64,000 nt of DNA from positions 65,833,357 to 65,897,356 of the forward strand of contig OZ022341.1 in NCBI GenBank assembly GCA_963989245.1, read 5' to 3'. This stretch comes from Nansenia antarctica. Lineage: Eukaryota; Chordata; Actinopteri; Argentiniformes; Microstomatidae. Each line of letters opens with the position of its first letter. Within the stretch, counting starts at the first letter, position 1. This document shows positions 61,613 to 64,000 of this stretch, piece after piece. The position numbers and the translations under genes are program-made. The notes below the pieces were generated by a model. The model did not search any database, had not been told where the DNA came from, and was given only the letters and a program-made list of their open reading frames with translations.

Positions 61613-62244
61613 ATCACCAGTGGTTATCACTGTGGTCAGCTATGACAGGTTTAGGCTAGTTAAGGATGACTCCAGGGTGCAACTGGTCTGAGTGACTTTT
61701 AATTAGTACATCTCTATCTCTCTCTCATTTTGGGAGGAGAAAGAAGAGATCAGAAGAGATAGAGTGGGGGAGCCATATAAGGCGTGTGCAAATAGGCGGG
61801 AAATTAAGTGTAGGTGGGAAGTGTTTTTTTTAAGCTGTTGAGCTGAGCAATCAGTCTGACTGCCTCAAGCTCCAGCAGATTGAGGGGGAGTACAAACCAC
61901 TGGTCCCTGGGGACTAGGACCATTGCACCCTTTGTCAGCAGATTCGCAATCTCCTCTCATAGTGCCCTTGTCTTTACAGTCTCTCTCACCCCCCCTGAAT
62001 AAATCAATAAATAATTCAGTCATTGGCTACCTATAGGAGTAAACCAATAGGAGCAGAGCTCTCCTATGGGGCAGAGCTCCACAAAATAGATCAGTTGAGC
62101 CTACATTTCCTACTACAACATCGCTAAAAGATTGAAATGGTTGCAGTCATAATAGTGTCTAAATTTGACCATGTGCTGTTGTAAGGAGTCAATCTTATCA
62201 GACCATTCCAAACATCTTGATTAATGTTATGTTCTTTTAATGAT

Positions 62245-62248
<4 letters not shown>

Positions 62249-62316
<68 letters not shown>
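62249..62316. repeat. (TG)n microsatellite upstream of H4 copy 2
   Basis: About 33 TG dinucleotides, allelic in position to 49064-49139. Confidence 0.95.
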
Positions 62317-62318
<2 letters not shown>

Positions 62319-62469
62319 ATGTCCTTTTGCTTCAATAATGCCCGTAATGCCAAACGTTGTCCCTAGTAGAAGCTCCTCCCTCTACGAAAATTCCCCACAA
62401 GAAAAAAAGAGGCAAGCGATAGCGCGCGCTTCCTGTACAGCCTGGTCTCAATCACGTCCTCGTAGCTGA

Positions 62470-62832
<363 letters not shown>

Positions 62833-62869
62833 ACTATTCGTAAACTCAACCACCCCTACAAAAAACAAC

Positions 62870-62885
62870 GGCTCTTTTAAGAGCC
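62870..62885 (+). terminator. Histone 3' stem-loop (H4 copy 2)
   Basis: GGCTCTTTTAAGAGCC then ACCC. Confidence 0.97.
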
Positions 62886-63415
62886 ACCCATCTCCACACA
62901 AGAGAGTTGATTCCATTGTTATAACACATTTTGTCAGGTCTGTACATTCAACGGGTATAGCTGTCATGAAAAAAACATACGTTGCCAAATCAATGTCAAC
63001 GCAAGTAAATGCGTAGTCTTGGCATTCCACGACTAGAAATGACCATCCCACATGTGCACTCTAGAAAGAAAATGGTTATTATGGATTATTACGCACACAA
63101 CACAGTGCAGCCCCTTTTTCTATTGCGCATCTAGTGATAATAATAATGCATGCCCTTGTACCATCCCAAAAGGACAATTCCTGGTAGTAATCGCTAGGCT
63201 GGTTGGGAGTTTGGGGGACTTGGTGTTCTATGTATATCATTCTCAATCTTCCTCTTGACGTTTTCATGTTCATATCGCCATCGGAAACAAGGCAACCCGA
63301 CAGCAGAGTGAAAAAGTAAGGAAGGGGTGAGGGGGAGGAGCTCGCGCGTGCGCAGATAATGTATTTACCCGCGAGGCAGGCTAGGGCTTTGGAAGTGGAT
63401 GTCAGCAGCCCCCTA

Positions 63416-63440
63416 ATTTGCATAGCCCCACCTTTATATT
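63416..63440 (+). promoter_or_regulatory. H2B promoter: octamer and TATA (copy 2)
   Basis: ATTTGCAT at 63416-63423 and TTTATATT at about 63433-63440. Confidence 0.85.
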
Positions 63441-63499
63441 TCGGGTGTGCGTTTGCCGCCTCTTCATTCGTTTCTAAGAAGTAACGAGCCACTATCAAC

Positions 63500-63874
63500 A
63501 TGCCTGAGCCTGCGAAGCCTGCGCCCAAGAAGGGCTCCAAGAAAGCCGTCTCCAAGACCGCCACCAAAACCGGCAAGAAGCGAAGAAAGTCCAGGAAGGA
63601 GAGCTACGCCATCTACGTGTACAAGGTCCTGAAGCAGGTCCACCCCGACACCGGCATCTCCTCCAAGGCCATGGGAATCATGAACTCCTTTGTCAACGAC
63701 ATCTTCGAGCGCATCGCCGGTGAGTCTTCTCGCCTGGCCCACTACAACAAGCGTCGTACCATCACCTCCAGGGAGATCCAGACCGCCGTGCGTCTGCTGC
63801 TCCCCGGTGAGCTGGCCAAGCACGCCGTGTCCGAGGGCACCAAGGCCGTGACCAAGTACACCAGCTCCAAGTAA
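63500..63874 (+). CDS. Histone H2B (copy 2), Ser to Arg variant
   Basis: 124 codons. Differs from copy 1 at two residues: Ser for Thr at position 17 after Met removal (KKAVSKT) and Arg for Ser at position 85 (NKRRTITS, equivalent to Ser87 of human H2B). The Ser/Arg difference needs two base changes (TCT against CGT). The site lies at the start of the L2 loop, which contacts DNA phosphates. Promoter and stem-loop are intact, so it is probably expressed. Confidence 0.97.
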   Translation: MPEPAKPAPKKGSKKAVSKTATKTGKKRRKSRKESYAIYVYKVLKQVHPDTGISSKAMGIMNSFVNDIFERIAGESSRLAHYNKRRTITSREIQTAVRLLLPGELAKHAVSEGTKAVTKYTSSK

Positions 63875-63906
63875 ACAGATTTTCGTCTGTATTACTTACC
63901 CCAAAA

Positions 63907-63922
63907 GGCTCTTTTAAGAGCC
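63907..63922 (+). terminator. Histone 3' stem-loop (H2B copy 2)
   Basis: GGCTCTTTTAAGAGCC plus ACCC, followed by AATAAAGAAAG at about 63936. Confidence 0.97.
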
Positions 63923-64000
63923 ACCCACCCTATCAAATAAAGAAAGCAATTCCACAGTGAGTTGACCTCGCGTGCTACAAATCAGTCGAATTTATATGCT

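Overview
Eukaryotic genomic DNA, almost certainly from a teleost fish. The window holds intron-split vertebrate genes (pancreatic-type carboxypeptidase A, a probable KIF21A first exon), intronless replication-dependent histone genes with the 3' stem-loop, and a fish-type mobile-element load (L2-like LINEs, a DANA/Mermaid-like SINE, hAT elements, three different Ty3/gypsy elements, many satellites). There are no operons, ribosome-binding sites or CRISPR arrays. Species cannot be named from the sequence alone.

Layout. 1-5.4 kb: satellites and relics, including a 1.3 kb inverted-repeat element and two arrays of 34 bp units. 5.48-9.33 kb (+): the last four coding exons of a CPA2-like carboxypeptidase A; its last intron is full of nested LINEs. 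9.7-16.2 kb: a LINE inserted in an older repeat, then a decayed intron-containing hAT transposase gene. 16.7-21.7 kb (-): a Ty3/gypsy element with 192 bp LTRs. 22.8-31.1 kb (+): a LINE split by a 5.1 kb Ty3/gypsy element whose pol has integrase before reverse transcriptase (Gmr1-like order). 31.7-34.1 kb: a CpG/Z-DNA-rich region with a likely KIF21A exon 1, followed by a 1.7 kb VNTR. 34.4-38.7 kb (-): a sushi-like Ty3/gypsy fragment split by a hAT element. 38.7-40.6 kb: a LINE-like 3' tail fused to a 5'-truncated 5S rRNA gene and a tandem spacer array. 41.4-42.9 kb: two abutting hAT elements. 43.3-47.8 kb: an L2-like LINE whose coding region has expanded into a 10 bp minisatellite, itself split by another hAT.

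48.4 kb to the end is a histone repeat, all on +: H4, H2B, H1, H2A, H3, then about 5.5 kb of spacer, then H4 and H2B of the next unit (period about 13.2 kb). Every histone gene has a 3' processing stem-loop, and promoters show octamer, CCAAT and TATA elements. Together they would supply a full S-phase nucleosome plus linker histone set.

Most informative points: the integrase-first Ty3/gypsy element with an intact pol, no visible capsid and discordant LTR ends; the LINE/5S rRNA junction; a minisatellite born inside a LINE reading frame; several insertions datable from clean target duplications and surviving empty sites; and non-canonical residues in H2A (His41) and in the second H2B (Arg where Ser is usual).
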